A DNA stretch of 64,000 bases from assembly GCA_037349315.1 (NCBI GenBank), contig JBAIAC010000019.1:21930001-21994000 (forward strand), read 5' to 3'. Positions 27,853-39,467 of this stretch are shown here, piece by piece. Every line of letters starts with the position of its first letter. The stretch's first letter is position 1. The stretch comes from Chelydra serpentina (Eukaryota > Chordata > Testudines > Chelydridae). A program made the translations under genes and the position numbers. The notes beneath the pieces are model-generated. The model made no database searches. It had not been told where the DNA came from and saw only the letters and a program-made list of their open reading frames with translations.

Positions 27853-28159
27853 GACTTGTATACTATCAAATGTAGACTGAAGTAGCGCTATAGGAGTTAA
27901 CTTCCAATCCTTCTGAAAGGCAGACAAATCAGCTGGCCCTGATGCCTGTTGTAGTGCTTTAATAGCTCAGGAAGTTTAGGAAAAGCTTTTTAAGATACCA
28001 AACAAAAGGCCTTCAATCTTAAAGCCCTAGGGAAGTTAAATATGTCAACTTCAGATAAATTGTGTCTAATGGTCAAGTTAATTACTTTGATAAGTATATC
28101 ACCGCCTCCCAATTACATTAATGAATCAGTAAACAATTACATTGACACCCTTACCGTGG

Positions 28160-28378
28160 TGTATATAGTGTAGTTGTGGCCACATCAGTCCCAGCATATG
28201 AGAGAGACAAAGTGTGTGAGATAATGTCTTTTATTGTACCAATGTCTATTAGTGAGAGAGAGAAGCTTTCGGCCCCATGGAGCTGAAGAACAGCACTGTG
28301 TGGCTCAAAGGCTTCTCTCACCAACACCCTGGTCCAATGAAAGACATTACCTCACCCACCTTGTCTCTCTACATTTAC
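28160..28378. mobile_element. Head-to-head inverted pair of a Penelope-like terminal repeat
   Basis: The left half carries GAGAGACAAAGTGTGTGAGA, TAATGTCTTTTATTG and GAAGCTTTCGGC. The right half is its reverse complement with some divergence (TCTCACCAACACCCTGGTCC, GACATTACCTCACCCACC, TTGTCTCT). The symmetry centre is near 28288. A further copy of this terminal sequence starts the Penelope-like remnant at 38598. Such inverted terminal copies are a known feature of Penelope-like insertions. Confidence 0.65.
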
Positions 28379-30005
28379 CTTAGTAATAGTTTTACCATTG
28401 GGGCATTTATTTCTCAACTTACCCTTTGCACATTTGCTGGGCTACTTCAGTTCAGCCCATCTCCTTAGAAACAAGTTAACTTCTGATTGGGATTTGATAT
28501 TTCCAGTTCACCTCCTTATAAACAGGTATTTGTATTAAGAATCAATCACCACTAGTAGTATCTCTCATGGAAGTCTCAAAAGGGAGGCCAAAGCCAACAA
28601 TTAATTTGGGGTTTATATAAACATGCATCTTTCCTTGTCAGAGACCAATAAACAGACAAGCACATTAAAAAGGAACAAACATCTTACCTATAAACCAAAT
28701 AGAAATGAGTCTTAGTGTGCTCCCTGAAAGTTAAGAGAAGCACACAAACCTAGACTGTCAGGCCCAATAGGGACAAGTGAGTTCTAGAGCTGTGGCCAAG
28801 GTATTCTGAAACAAATCAAGGAATGTTTAGGTCAAGTATTCCTCTACTTCGGTAAAGCATAGAGAAAATCAATCTTGGATAGCCAGGACCTGAAGTTTGT
28901 AATATGCACCATTTATGAAACTCCAGGAAATATAGGGGCAGCTGCATTTTGTTGTGGCTGAAGCTGGAGTAGTCCTTACGTATATCTTCAAGAAGATCTC
29001 ACTGCAATAATCCAATGGAGGTGTCCAAGATACAGAGTGTTAACAATGCCCACAACAGAGAAGCATTTTGAGACACTGAACATACAGAAACAGTTGAGGA
29101 TCCAAAAGGACTTAGGTCACCAACTCTGGTAGCAAAAGGTTAGCACGTGCCCTGTTGCTGCTCTGTCTCCCCCGAGCCCAAGGGACAGGAATCAATTCTC
29201 ATTTCAAGTTGATTCCTTAGTGCAGCATGTGCAGCTGTTTTATTTGAATGAAGCCTCAACCAGCTCATTCATTTAAACCCATCTTGTTTAGACATTGGAA
29301 AAGTATCTACTAGACTGAAGAAAGGGAGAGACAGAATTTCATATCATCAGTATACTAAGGGCACTACATCTCAAGCCATCTCACTCTTCCCTACTGGTCG
29401 GACGTGAGAGAGAAAACAGAATTGCAACTTAGGTCCCAGGAAACTGCTCCTCTGCCTCAAGGGTTACCACTTAAAACTAACCCCTGGCTCCTTCTACAGA
29501 ACATTACTTTCTCCTCCAGCCATGAGGGAAGGCAAATGATCAGGACAAGGAGCTTCATACTACTGTTGTCCATACTATTTTTTTCTGTAGATAGGGCACA
29601 GGAGACAGAAGTTCTCTAACTACAGCACCTTTGACAAGATCTACATTCACATTAAAAAAAAAAAAAAAAAAAAGTTCACTCATATCCAGAGACTAGGAGT
29701 GAAAGATCTGGTATGAAAGCATGCAGTACTTATATCAACCAACACTTGGACTAGAGTACCAAAGACACTTCATTGCTTCAAAAGTAAGGAACGGGATGTA
29801 ATGGGAACGTAGCAGGGGGAGCCTACCCAGGGGCAGAGATGTTCCCTTTAGTTCAGCTCCCTGGTGGGGGACTTGTGAGGAAGACGACACAGTTTCCTGA
29901 ACTGTATTTGTCCAGTGCAAGAGGAGAACTTAAGGGCCCATCACCTTAGCACCTTCAGGGGTTCTATATTCACAAATTATTAAAGAAAAAAATAGTGGAA
30001 TTTAC

Positions 30006-30114
30006 CATGTACAATGTTTGCTTTTGAGTCCATTCTGCACGATTTGCTTGCTTCAAGAAGATCTGATCCAGTCATAAATGGGTGAGATACTGTTATGCTA
30101 CTTAAAGCAAGCAT
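30006..30114 (-). CDS. ORC4: ORC4 exon, AAA+ lid region
   Basis: Encodes [36 protein letters not shown] and the first base of Gly. It is the end of the AAA+ module before the winged-helix domain. The acceptor is TTTCAG and the donor GTAAAT. The first part differs from mammals more than other exons do, but the [19 protein letters not shown] pattern is clear. Confidence 0.95.
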
Positions 30115-30285
30115 CTGAAAATAAAGCAAGAGAAATATTTCTTATTGAAATATTGATTGGATACATTCCATACTCCTGACATTCATATGTGAAAGTGGAT
30201 ATGCTTCCTAGAGTAATCAATTGGAAATATTTTATAAATAAATGGCCAGTTAGAAGTTACTACAGAGAACTTTTTCCTGGGTGTC

Positions 30286-30601
30286 TGGCTGGTGAGGCTT
30301 GCCACATGCTCAGGGTTCAGCTGATAGCCATATTTGGGGTCGGGAAGGAATTTTTCTCCAGGGTAGATTGGCAGAGGCCCTGGAGGTTTTTCGCCTTCCT
30401 CTGCAGCATGGGGCACGGGTCACCTGCTGGAGGATTCTCTGCATCTTGAAGTCTTTAAACCATGATTTGAGGACTTCAATAGCGGAGACATAGGTGAGAG
30501 GATTATTGCAGGAGTGGGTGGGTGAGATTCTGAGGCCTGCATTGTGCAGGAGATCAGACTAGATGATCATAATGCTCCCTTCTGACCTTAAAGTCTATGA
30601 G
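30286..30601 (+). mobile_element. CR1 3'-end fragment
   Basis: A plus-strand CR1 tail, including GGTCGGGAAGGAATTTTTCT, then GATCAGACTAGATGATCATA and CTTCTGACCTTAAAGTCTAT. It is 5'-truncated with no coding part, and of the same subfamily as 9121-9455. It directly abuts the Penelope-like remnant. Confidence 0.85.
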
Positions 30602-30605
30602 ATGT

Positions 30606-31690
30606 GCATTACTTTACAGTGGAAAGAAAACAAGAAAAATATTCTTTGAGTCGGAGACGTCGAAAGTAGGATTCTAGGTCACCGCAGACCTGTATAATGT
30701 TCGTGGGTCTGGAGGGACAAAAGGAGAGGCCCCGAGATGGGACAGATTCTTCTGCTGGGCTGAGAGTATAGCTGGAAAGATTAACAATATTGTTGGGTGG
30801 GTTAAGGAAACTACTGTTGTGGTTCCTTGTGGCATGCAGCAGTTTAGATAGTTTAGTGTCTTTTTTCTTTTGTAAAGTTTGTGTTGTAAATGGCTTGTCT
30901 AGTTTTTGTAAAGTCAGTCCATGAAGAAGTTTGTGTGGAAGGTTGGTTTTCCATAAAAGAGTATCCAGTTTTGAGAGCTCAGTCTTAATCTTTCCCTGTT
31001 TGCTGTATAGGATGTTGATCAGATGGTTTCGCAGTTTCTTTGAGAGCGTGTGGCACAATCTCTCAGCATAGTCTGTGTGATAAGTAGATTGTAATGGATT
31101 TTTTACCTTTAGTCCTTTTGGTATGATGTCCATCTGTTTGCATTTGGAAAGGAAGATGATGTCTGTCTGTATCTGTGCAAGTTTTTTCATGAAGTTCAAC
31201 CTCCCTAATCACTCAATGACAGATATAAAAGTAGCAATTTTGCAACAAAATAACTTCAAAAACAGGCTCCAACGAGAAACTGCGGAATTGGAATTAATAT
31301 GCAAACTAGATACCATTACCTTAGGCTTGAATATTGACCGTGGATGGCTCGGTCATTACGTTAATTGAATTTATTTCCCCCCTTAACACCTGTGTGTCAA
31401 CTGTCTGTAATGGCCCCTGTTGATGATCACTTCAAAAGTTTCTACTGATAACAGTTCCTTTCAATTAAGTAGCCTCTTAACATTGGTATAGAGGCTTCCA
31501 CCTTCTCATGTTTCTTTGAATGTATAAATATCTGTTCACTGTATCTTCCATTCCATGCATCCGATGAAGTGGGTTCTTAACCCACGAAAGCTTATGCTGA
31601 AATAAATTTGTTAGTCTCTAAGGTGCCACAGGTATTTTTCTTGTTTTCTTTTTGCTGACACAGACTAACACGGCTACTACACTGAAAACT
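30606..31690 (-). mobile_element. Penelope-like element remnant, N-terminal coding part and 5' end
   Basis: An open frame at 30609-31199 on the minus strand encodes the N-terminal region of a Penelope-like polyprotein. The diagnostic line is NLSSYTLSPAEESVPSRGLS followed by FCPS. The reverse transcriptase and GIY-YIG parts are absent, so the copy is 3'-truncated at 30606, where the CR1 tail begins. Upstream (31200-31690) is a leader that reads AGACTAACAAATTTATTTCA and GCATAAGCTTTCGTGGG on the minus strand, a word set repeated widely in turtle DNA. The family assignment is from the protein motif. Confidence 0.75.
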
Positions 31691-33408
31691 TTACAGTGGA
31701 AGTTACAATACTAAAGGCAGCTAATAATCTGGCAGCTACTGCTAGGACAGTTCATTAATACAACTGACTCAGCTTGAGTTATTTGTTCTGAAGACAAGAC
31801 TGGAGAAAGAAAAACCTTAGATCTGGGTAACAGTAGAGCCTGGCCACATTTAGATTCCAAATGCAACATGACAATAAGACACTAACGGCTCACAAATTGA
31901 TGCGATGAATGCTGAATGGCTGAAACACAAATTTCAATGAAGAATTGGCCTTAAGTGATACTCCTAACGAATTAGCTTTAGCTTGACTTTCAAGTGACTA
32001 TCCTACTAAGAAAAAGCTACTATGAACATTTCAATTACTACTTTTGTATACAGGGAGGAGCAACTTGCCCAATGCACTTATAGAAAATGAAAGTTAGCTG
32101 ACCCTGTGGAGCAGAGACAAGGTTCCCCAATAAGTTTATATCTACCCTGCAAGATACAAAGTTATATTAATTACAGTTTATATTTAATGTTTTTGTGGGC
32201 AGAACCCACTTTATCAGTTTAGAAGACATGCCAGAATTTTTAGAAAGTAGTATAGAACAAGTAACACTAATACTAGAAAATTCAGAATACAGTAGACTGA
32301 TAGTCTTCAGTTACAAGCCATAGAAAAGTAACATTAAAATGACATTTGAGCCAGTAAGAATACAATGCAAATAGAAATTAATTTGTTTCAGACCAGACTG
32401 GTATCCCATACCACCACTGTACATTTGTTTTGATTTCAGAATGACGGAGGATGTGCTTACAGATAGGCACGATGCATGGCAGCAGTCAGATTTACCTTCT
32501 TTTCTATTTTACACAAATTCAGAAGGCAAGTATTTAAGAAAGCTGCTGCTAACTTACTCTTAAACACACAGCCAAGCAATGTTCTTCAATGGAACAGAAA
32601 TGGATATAATTTTAATTCTTTAAATCTTCGGCATATTAGATGGTGGTGAGAGGAAACAGGCACATTAATAGGAGATTAAATCTCAGCCATGGCAGATTTA
32701 TGTTTTCAAAATTATAACAAACATTTTCAGTTTTCTGTCCTGTTTTGTGAGCTATCGGTTTTATTGCTGTCTCCCACTCCTGTGGGTCCATCTGAAGGAA
32801 TGTCTGGTTTCTACCCCATTCAATTAAGTGATCATCAAGAATGTTCCACTGAATGTTGTCCAATCCCATATCTTTAGGGTTTTGTCTCAGTGTAAGAACA
32901 GAGCATGGTGCTCTAAGCAAAGATAACTGACAGTTGTCACAGTCCTTTGCTCCTATCCTGTCTGGTAGCCATTATATTCAGTGGCAGGAAGAAAGAACCA
33001 TTCAAGGTATACAGGCATCACTGCCTCTTTCTTGACAGCTGAAGGGCTGAGTTAGATACAAATCAGAGTGAGAAACAGCTATGACTTCACAAATGACAAC
33101 CTTAAGGTGAAATGGGAAACGTGTAGACTAGAAAGAGGACTATAACGGTAACTATTACCAAAAGTATTTTGTTGTGAGCCCCTTTTCACTTATCATACAT
33201 TTATACCAGTGGAATTAGTGAGCAGTATATCTACAGATAAGGGCTTACCTAGAGTGGAGTTTGGAGCACTGAATGACTGCACTGCAATTCTGCCATATAT
33301 AAATTCGGTAAATAATCACAGATGAAGGCATACAGAGACAGCCCGATAAGTATCTTCCAGCTGCAAGTCAGTTAAGTCCTTCACCCTCCATGAGGGAATG
33401 GGTCTTGG

Positions 33409-33443
33409 TAAAACCTGACTAACCTGCAGTTAGTTAGGTTTTA
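33409..33443. repeat. 35-bp near-perfect palindrome
   Basis: TAAAACCTGACTAACC and its mirror GTTAGTTAGGTTTTA meet around a CTGCAG centre. It would form a hairpin with about 15 bp of stem. There is no associated gene or known element. Confidence 0.6.
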
Positions 33444-35523
33444 CAAACAGGGTTATAGGCACCTAGGCTACAAGTTCAGTCATGTACGGTAGCCTTACAA
33501 ACAGCTTTGCTGCTGTTGAAGTACTCAACTTTTCTGAATTACTGAGTCTGAGCAAGACAAAAACTTAAGGGCCTGTTCCACATTAAGGGAATATAAATTC
33601 TATTGAAGAGAATTGAAAGGTTCTTGACATAATTAAGTAAAATAATTATTTCTGAATTAAACGTAAGTAACAAACCGCAGGGGTAAGTAAAAATGTGCTG
33701 ATACAGGAAAAAAATTAAGGCAGAAAGATAACTAGCACAGTCACCTCTGATTCTTTCCACTGATGTCAGCAATTAAAAACTATTAACATGAGAGAAAGCA
33801 ACCTGAGGGATACTTCTCCCACAGGTTCAAATGGCAGACAACTACATTCAAACTTAAGGGAAAGTCCTATTAAGGGGAAACTGGGCTGCTGTAATGAGAC
33901 TAAGCCAAAATCTGTATTCCAACCTCCTCTTATTGCCAAAGAGTAAACTCAGGGCTCATCTCACTTTCAGTCCCTTTTCCAAGCCAAACAAGAAATTCAG
34001 GACATGCTAGAGAGAACAATTCATCACCTCAACCTTTTTATTTTGACTATTTGGTAAAGGTATTCCAGAACCAGGTAGTTATCTCTGAGAGGCAGTTAGC
34101 TATTTCTTGACAGAAGCCTTTCCCCTTAGAGTGGAAACCACTTAGCTCCCAGGCCACGAAAGTTAGATGTTCCAAGCTGCAAAAGATGCTTTGGCCTCAG
34201 GATAACAGGTCAAGTTTCCAGGGGAATGTTAGAGGACTGTGGCCAGTGCTCCTGGTGTTGGAGAATCAGAAGCAATAGATCCAGAGAAATTCTCAGCTTG
34301 GTCTTGTTTAATTTTTCTTAGGCTAGATACCAGGGAGGCAGCAGCTCAATTCTCGGTTTCTATCCCCTGAGAAAAACATCTTTTCCCAAGGCAGTTGGGT
34401 TAAGTTCCTGTAGTGAAATCTGCACAGTCTACCATCGCCTGTTGACACAGCAAACCAGAACATAAAACTGTTGTTCAAAAGGGGTTCCAAGCTCAATACG
34501 GCTAAGCAAATAGCACTTGGAGATTTGGATATTGAGGAGGGCAAGTTTCTTAGGCTGACAAACTGCTCAAGCGATCTCTCCAGCCTGATAGGATGGCGGC
34601 ATGTTGAATGCAGAGAAACTTAGCACCCTGGCGTCCAAAGGGGACGAGTAACACAGAAAGGATTCCTGGTTGGGATGTGCACAGTGTTCTTCAGGTAAGT
34701 GTATGCTCCATTTCTGGAAAATAAAGTTCTGCAGGAGACATAAGCAGAATCTGACCCAGTGTGCCAAATCCACTCAGAACACAGTGATTTATCTGCTGAA
34801 AAGTGTGGCTGACACAGGTAAGGAAAGATTCTAATATGTCATACCTTGATATTTGGTTACCAAGACTGGAAGCAGATAGGAATTCCCTGCAGAAGAGGTG
34901 TCTGTGGTCTAAGAGAGAAACTGTTCATGGACTGGAGAGGAGACTGAGGTTTGAATCATGTTCAGGTAGAGATAAAATGTGAATAATTTTCATCATTCAA
35001 GTTGATTATGAAGGTTAAGAGTTTTGCAGAAAACCCACAAGTCAGCGGCAAGACCAAAGGGAGGGGCAGAAGTGGAAGTTCTGGTTACATCGTAAAGTGT
35101 TGGTATTACCAATTTGTTAGCATGAGGGGGAAGAAAAGTACAGATCCTACAGGTGCACAAAGCAAAGGAAATTGCAAGGTGAAATGGCTTGAAGAATAGA
35201 CAAGAGGGGTGGTTTCGATTCTACAGCAGATCCAGTAGTTGAGTTTCAAAGTGGACAAGAGCTCTCTATGCACTAGTAAACGATGGAATATCAGGCTATG
35301 CACTAGTCTCTGGTCAGGAAGTGGAGGTGTAGGGTCAGAGACAAGACAGATGGCTTCTTTGTTCAGAAGATCTCAGCTCTCTCTCTCTACATTCCAGATC
35401 TGATGGGCAGGAGGAGAATCCAGGAAAGAACTGTGGCATATCCTAAACTAATCTCTTCTTGTGTACAGGTAGGGAAGATCCATAATTCCAGGCCTAAGAA
35501 AGATCTGGATTGACCTTCTAATG

Positions 35524-35860
35524 CAGTGGTGGGGAACCTGCGGCCCGTTAGGGTAATCGCTGGCAGGCTGCGAGACAGTGTTTACATTGACGGTCTGCAG
35601 GCATGGCTGCCCGCAGCTCCCAGTGGCTGCAGTTTGCCGTTCCCAGCCAAAAGGAGCTGTGGGAAGCGGTGCAGGCCTCAGGGACATGCTGGCTGCCACT
35701 TCCCGCAGCTCCCATTGGCCGGGAATGGCAAACCGCGGCCACTGGGAACTGCGGGTGGCCATGCCTGCGGACGGTCAATGTAAACACTGTCTCGCGGCCC
35801 ATCAGTGGATTACCCTGACTAGCCACATGCTGCCTGCGGGCCGGAGGTTGCCCACCACTG
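35524..35860. mobile_element. Non-autonomous hAT transposon (337 bp)
   Basis: The left terminus is CAGTGGTGGGGAACCTGCGG; the right terminus, read as its complement, is CAGTGGTGGGCAACCTCCGG. Both start with the CAG-TGG end of Charlie-type hAT elements. An 8-bp target duplication flanks it: TTCTAATG at 35516-35523 and TTCTAACG at 35861-35868, one mismatch. The interior is a long GC-rich palindrome (about 35575-35805) with TGTTTACATTGACGGTC-like arms. The open frames across it are symmetric shadows of this palindrome and not genes. Confidence 0.93.
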
Positions 35861-37279
35861 TTCTAACGGAATGACTGAAAAAGGGGTAGGGTGCTGGCCA
35901 GCAAGGCTTTACTAGGGTTGCTTGAGGTTAGCGTTCAGCAATGCAAAAAGGAGTTCTGTCTGTAGGGAATCTCCTTCAAAAAGAAGTGAATGACCCCTGG
36001 ACTGCCCTGGAACAAGACTTCTTTCAAGAGGAAGACTGGTGTAAGCCTCTCCCCTCTGAAAACCTTGAGAAAACTAAGAGGACTTGGTCGATGGATATTT
36101 GAGAGATTTGGACAGATTCTTCCCAAAAAGCTGCTTAGAGGGCAGCTCTGCCAATTTGGTTTACGTTCCTCTCTTTACACTATAATTAGGAAGCCAGTTG
36201 TTGTGACAGCCCATCATGAAAACCCACATATCTGGCAGAAAAACCCAGGATGGCTGAAGGCCATGTCACAAAAAGGTATGAAGCCACCTGAATGGCCCTA
36301 CATAACACCCAGTGCTTCCTGCTTGGGCTTGAGGGAGACCAGGAAACCAAAACACCTTTTTAAAATCTACTTAGAGATCAAAATAGGCTTGTACTGGGAG
36401 GAAAAAGGAACCTGATGACAGAGAGAGATTGAGCACAAGGGGGAGAATAGAGATGAAGGCAGGGGCAAGGAGCGTTAGAAGACATGAGAAGATGGTCAAT
36501 GAGAGGTTGGGGGAAGAGAGCAGACATGAAGTCTCAGTGTCCATGACAGGAAAAAAGGAGAGCATATTAAGAGGCAAGAGGAAAATGTAGGGGGTAAAAA
36601 AGTGGAATGGGGAGACTATCAGAACGTATTGATCTTCTCTGAAGAAATAATTAGGATCCTGTCTGGAAAGGGAGGAAAGAGTGGGGAAAGAATTTGAGGC
36701 GGGAGTCAAAGATTAGGAAAAGGCAGCTACGGCTACAGACTTGCAAGTAGGCTTGTGCGAGAAGTAGTACAGCTGTTCGGTTAAGATAGTGGAAGTAAAG
36801 GGAATCTGATGAAGTAGAAGTAGTTCAGATTCAGCAGTTAGAGGTAGGGGGAAAAAAATCTTATTCAGGGCAAAATATGATTAACTGGATGTAGTCTTTT
36901 AGGAGTGAAATGCTTTGAACATATTCATTCTATATATGTATGCACTATATAGCTCAGAAATTCATATTTAGTCCTTGCTTTATTATAAAATGTAAATCAG
37001 TTGACTACAAAGTCAAACAATGAAGACTCATGAACCATAAAATGAAAGCACTGTCATGAATAAGCACAATTATTCATATACTTTAAGGAATAAAATATGT
37101 ACTAGCGAATGAAGGAATGTACAAATATACACTGCTAATCACATTTGGAAAAAACCTATCCAATAAGATTTTCAAGTAAGGCTCAATTAACTTGTATGAA
37201 AAATAACTGTAGCTTACAGGCTACTGTATTAGCAATTTCATGAGATTTAACTATATTTTAGAGACATATCAATACATAC

Positions 37280-37366
37280 CAATAGCATGTGAAGTGATCG
37301 CAGGTCTTTGCTGCAGTGGAAATGATTTTGCAGCACATCTTGCACTGTTCTGTCTTCTGAAAGAGA
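37280..37366 (-). CDS. ORC4: ORC4 exon, AAA+ lid
   Basis: Encodes [20 protein letters not shown] then DLRSLHMLL. The start is set at TTTTTAG|TCT because this keeps the frame and restores the conserved (Y/S)LSEDR. A second AG lies 10 nt further in, and using it would break the frame. The donor is GTATGT. The 29 codons are phase 0 on both sides. Confidence 0.95.
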
Positions 37367-38027
37367 CTAAAAATGGAATTTTTAAGATAAATGGTAAAAT
37401 TAGTGCACTGGTTCTTGTCCAACTGGAAAATTCTTGGTCAGCTAACCAGACCTATTTTTATTATCCAGTATTAATATTTATCGTGGAATCAGAACAACAT
37501 TCTGAAAAAACCTCACTGAAATCTCTCTTTAAGGGGGAAAGGCAGGTCAAGCTCTTGTAGAGAACATTTCCACAAGTATAACTTGAAAGTCCATTTTGTA
37601 TTGAACTAGGCAGAAATACTAAACATGCCACCACTAGTTGAATCCCCTTCCAGCTCTAAAATATATATTTTAAGCACTCTCAATGTTTTGCCTACTTATA
37701 TGATTATTGTAGAACTTCTAGATTATATATACTCCTATTGAAAAAGGTTATTGAAAAGAATTAATGTATTTTCTCATTTGTAGCCATGTTTTAATGGTTT
37801 TAAAACTACAAATGATTCTTAATCATTTAACTGGCTGTACACAAAGCAATTCAGCTTGCCTTCTCTGATTAACTTACCTCCTCTGGCCAAAACTTAGTTT
37901 TTTGTAAATCAGCCTCTCAACAGACAAGTTTATAGTCTCTTTAAATAAGAAATACTCCACTGTATTTCCACATTGAGACTCTTCAAATGGATCATTAAAA
38001 CGCCACTCCCTCTCCTGAGATCTTTTA

Positions 38028-38383
38028 GGCCTGGTCTACACTATATGTTTAATGTCGACATAAGCTGCCTTGCATCGACCTAGCTGTGGAAGTGTCTTCA
38101 CTTAAACTTGGCTCCCGGGTGTCTCTACACCAATTTAACACACCACCTCCCTGAGTGGCGTAGGAGTCATGGTTGATGTAATTAGGTCAACATAGTGTCA
38201 GCATAACTATTGCGTTGCTTAGGTTGACTGTTACTTTCTTTCAGGAGCCATCCCATAATGTCCCACACTGACAATACAATTGATACAAGGAGCCAAGTGT
38301 GAGCACACAAGCAATTTAATAACTGTGGTGGCTATATGCCAATATAAGTTAGGTCAACATATTTTTGTAGAGCAGACATGGCC
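38028..38383. mobile_element. MITE with GGCCTGGTCTACAC termini
   Basis: The left end is GGCCTGGTCTACACTATATG; the complement of the right end is GGCCATGTCTGCTCTAC. Internal words (GTCGACATAAGC; TAAGTTAGGTCAACAT) are also roughly inverted. No target duplication could be fixed with confidence, and there is no coding capacity. Confidence 0.6.
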
Positions 38384-38804
38384 TAAATGGTAGTTATATA
38401 TCAAGTCTCCGTTTGTCAAGTATAAACTCCAACTAACAACAAATTCTCCCTTCTCAGCCAACTCTTTTGTACCTGAATCCAAAAATAAAGTAAATTTAAT
38501 CTGAGAAGTTGCCATGACTATTTCTGATGCCATCCTGGAATGTTTTGCCCAGCTTTTCACACTCAGGCCTCATTTTTTAAAAATTGCAAAACAATCTAAA
38601 ATATACAGTGGTGTCAGTCCCAGGATACGAGACACACAAGGTGGATGAGGTAGTATTTTTTTATTGGACCAACTTCTGTTGGAGAAAGACAAGCTTTCAA
38701 ATTTACACAGAACTCTTCTTCCGGTCTGGGAAAAGTGGAACAGATTGTTTAGCATAAAGTAGTTAACACATTTCAAGGGACCATTCTAGGATAAGTGGTC
38801 CACT

Positions 38805-39150
38805 AACACCCCTGCAGGTTTCCTTTGAGGAAGGGGTGTTCTAAAGATGGAGCGAGGCTGTTCTCAGTGGTGGCAGATGACAGAACAAGAAGCAATGGTC
38901 TCAAGTTACAGTGGGGGAGGTCTAGGTTGGATATTAGGAAACACTATTTCACTAGGAGGGTGGTGCTGAAACACTGGAATGGGTTACGTAGGGAGGTGGT
39001 GAAATCTCCATCCTTAGAGGTTTTTAAGGCCCGGCTTGACAAAGCCCTGACTGGGATGATTTAGTAGTGGCTGATCCTGCTTTGAGTAGGGAGTTGAACT
39101 AGATGACCTCCTGAGGTCTCTTCCAACCCTAATCTTCTTCTATGATTCTA
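38805..39150 (+). mobile_element. CR1 3' end inserted in the Penelope-like element
   Basis: A plus-strand CR1 ORF2 tail at 38825-39064: [53 protein letters not shown], then the stop, followed by GAACTAGATGACCTCCTGAG and one TTCTATGATTCTA end. One codon is inserted at VVLKHWNG relative to the copy at 3403-3982. It is inactive. Confidence 0.93.
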
Positions 39151-39467
39151 AGAGTACTGATAAGTCAGACAGAGTGATTGCATTATGAAAAGTGTTCACC
39201 CACAGGTGACATGGTGTTTTTTTTTCTTCCCGATGACAGTTCATTCAAGAGCGTAGTGATTGGTTTCACCCACATAGTTATGGGAGCATTTAGCGTACTG
39301 GATGAAGTACACCACATATGATAGGCATTTGTAGGACCCATGGACCTTGAAAGGTGTGTTGTGGAAAGTGTTGATCATTGTAGCTGTGGAGATAGGTCTG
39401 CAGGTTTTTGCATCTGTTGCGGCAGGATCTCGGGCCGCTTTGAGTTGGTGTGTTCTGATCTGTGGGA

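Larger units (their letters stand above)
27412..30005 (-). other. ORC4: ORC4 intron
   Basis: A 2.6-kb intron containing a foldback MITE (27643-27852), an inverted Penelope-like terminal repeat (about 28160-28378) and a poly-A run at about 29654-29672. No exon is seen in the rest. Confidence 0.7.
30115..37279 (-). other. ORC4: Long ORC4 intron
   Basis: A 7.2-kb intron with a CR1 fragment (30286-30601), a Penelope-like N-terminal remnant (30606-31690), a 35-bp palindrome (33409-33443) and a hAT element (35524-35860). From about 31.7 to 35.5 kb and 35.9 to 37.3 kb I see no other recognisable element. Confidence 0.7.
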
